From the NCBI GenBank assembly GCA_947461985.1, contig CANHNT010000107.1, forward strand, positions 1-6,968: a DNA stretch of 6,968 bases, given 5' to 3'. Position 1 is the first letter of the stretch; each line of letters opens with the position of its first letter. Positions 6,552-6,968 of the stretch are shown piece by piece. The notes under the pieces are model-generated. The model was not told the origin of the DNA. It did no database searches and saw nothing but the letters and a program-made list of their open reading frames with translations. The translations under genes were made by a program, and so were the position numbers. The DNA is from Bacteroidota bacterium. Its GTDB lineage: Bacteria; Bacteroidota; Bacteroidia; Chitinophagales; Chitinophagaceae.

Positions 6552-6968
6552 ATGAAAAAGATATTATTGATAGTACTTATCGTTTTTACGGGCTATGCAA
6601 ATTTTGCGCAAAAAACAGTTTTGAGCGACAAAACAGCAATTAATTTCAGGAATGATGATTTTGCTGTTATAGGGAAATATAAAAATTTGAATGCGGTTTA
6701 TATCAATGCAAATCAAAAAGCAGAAGTTGTATTGTATAATTCGAATATGGAATTTGAAAAAAGGATTGAACTCTCATTCATAAAAAAAGCAAGTACAAAT
6801 ATTCATTTTGTGAGCAGTAAGACTGGGTTAGTGGTTTTTTTTGAACAAAAAGTAGCTAAAAAAATTAATTTATTCGCTAGTAAATTACAAGATGACAATA
6901 CGTTTTCTCCACCGATTTCATTAGTTGAAACGACGACTGCTTTTTTTAAAGAGCGAACCGAATTTCAA
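6552..6968 (+). CDS. Secreted protein of unknown function (5' part; continues past the window)
   Basis: The frame is open from ATG 6552 to the last base, giving 139 codons without a stop. Residues 1-20 form a Sec signal peptide: MKK, a hydrophobic core ILLIVLIVF, then GYANFAQ with likely cleavage around Ala19/Gln20. There is no lipobox Cys, so the protein should be periplasmic or exported. The mature part has alternating short hydrophobic and polar strands (DFAVIGKY, AVYINA, AEVVLYNSNMEFEKRIELSF, IHFVSSKTGLVVFFEQ), which suggests repeated beta-hairpins such as propeller blades. It resembles large uncharacterised proteins I associate with Chitinophagaceae, but no function can be assigned. An in-frame ATG at 6543 would add MYC and weaken the signal peptide's n-region, so 6552 is preferred. 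Confidence 0.8.
   Translation, partial: MKKILLIVLIVFTGYANFAQKTVLSDKTAINFRNDDFAVIGKYKNLNAVYINANQKAEVVLYNSNMEFEKRIELSFIKKASTNIHFVSSKTGLVVFFEQKVAKKINLFASKLQDDNTFSPPISLVETTTAFFKERTEFQ

Noticed and set aside
1..6968. A defence island, CRISPR array, prophage or biosynthetic cluster
   Set aside because: All long frames are housekeeping genes or a secreted protein. There are no spaced direct repeats of CRISPR form, no integrase or transposase, and no RNA gene that I can recognise.

Overview
The window looks like chromosomal DNA of a Bacteroidota species. I would guess the Chitinophagaceae or a near relative, but the order-level placement is inference. The evidence is an AT-rich sequence without Shine-Dalgarno sites, TAnnTTTG-type -7 elements lying only a few bases before start codons, and a long three-domain IspG of the Bacteroidota/Chlamydia/plant type. 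The partial secreted protein at the right edge also resembles proteins I associate with this group.

Layout, left to right. Bases 1-57 may be the last codons of an upstream gene. Bases 58-345 are non-coding but structured: a copy of the mutS promoter and first codons (79-114), a strong 14-bp hairpin (149-181), a stretch resembling an interspersed repeat (about 184-300), and then the real mutS promoter (333-340). mutS (346-2958, +) encodes a complete mismatch-recognition ATPase. After a 122-base AT-rich gap comes queD (3081-3533, +), the queuosine/7-deazaguanine synthase, with its own promoter motif. A short ORF at 3564-3671 starts like a small Bacteroidota antitoxin-like protein and then runs into the antisense of the ispG tail; it looks truncated.

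On the minus strand, a TIGR01777-type SDR epimerase (6503-5604) is followed after 59 bases by ispG (5544-3622), the [4Fe-4S] enzyme of the MEP isoprenoid pathway. ispG carries an inverted pair of 7-base repeat arrays inside its coding sequence (4618-4702). Divergent from the SDR gene, a secreted protein of unknown function starts at 6552 and runs off the right edge.

The genes are housekeeping functions (DNA repair, tRNA modification, isoprenoid synthesis) without an obvious shared pathway. I see no defence system, CRISPR array, transposase, tRNA or rRNA. The noteworthy signals are structural: the duplicated mutS 5' end around a repeat element, the heptanucleotide array translated inside ispG, and the truncated small ORF at the queD/ispG junction.
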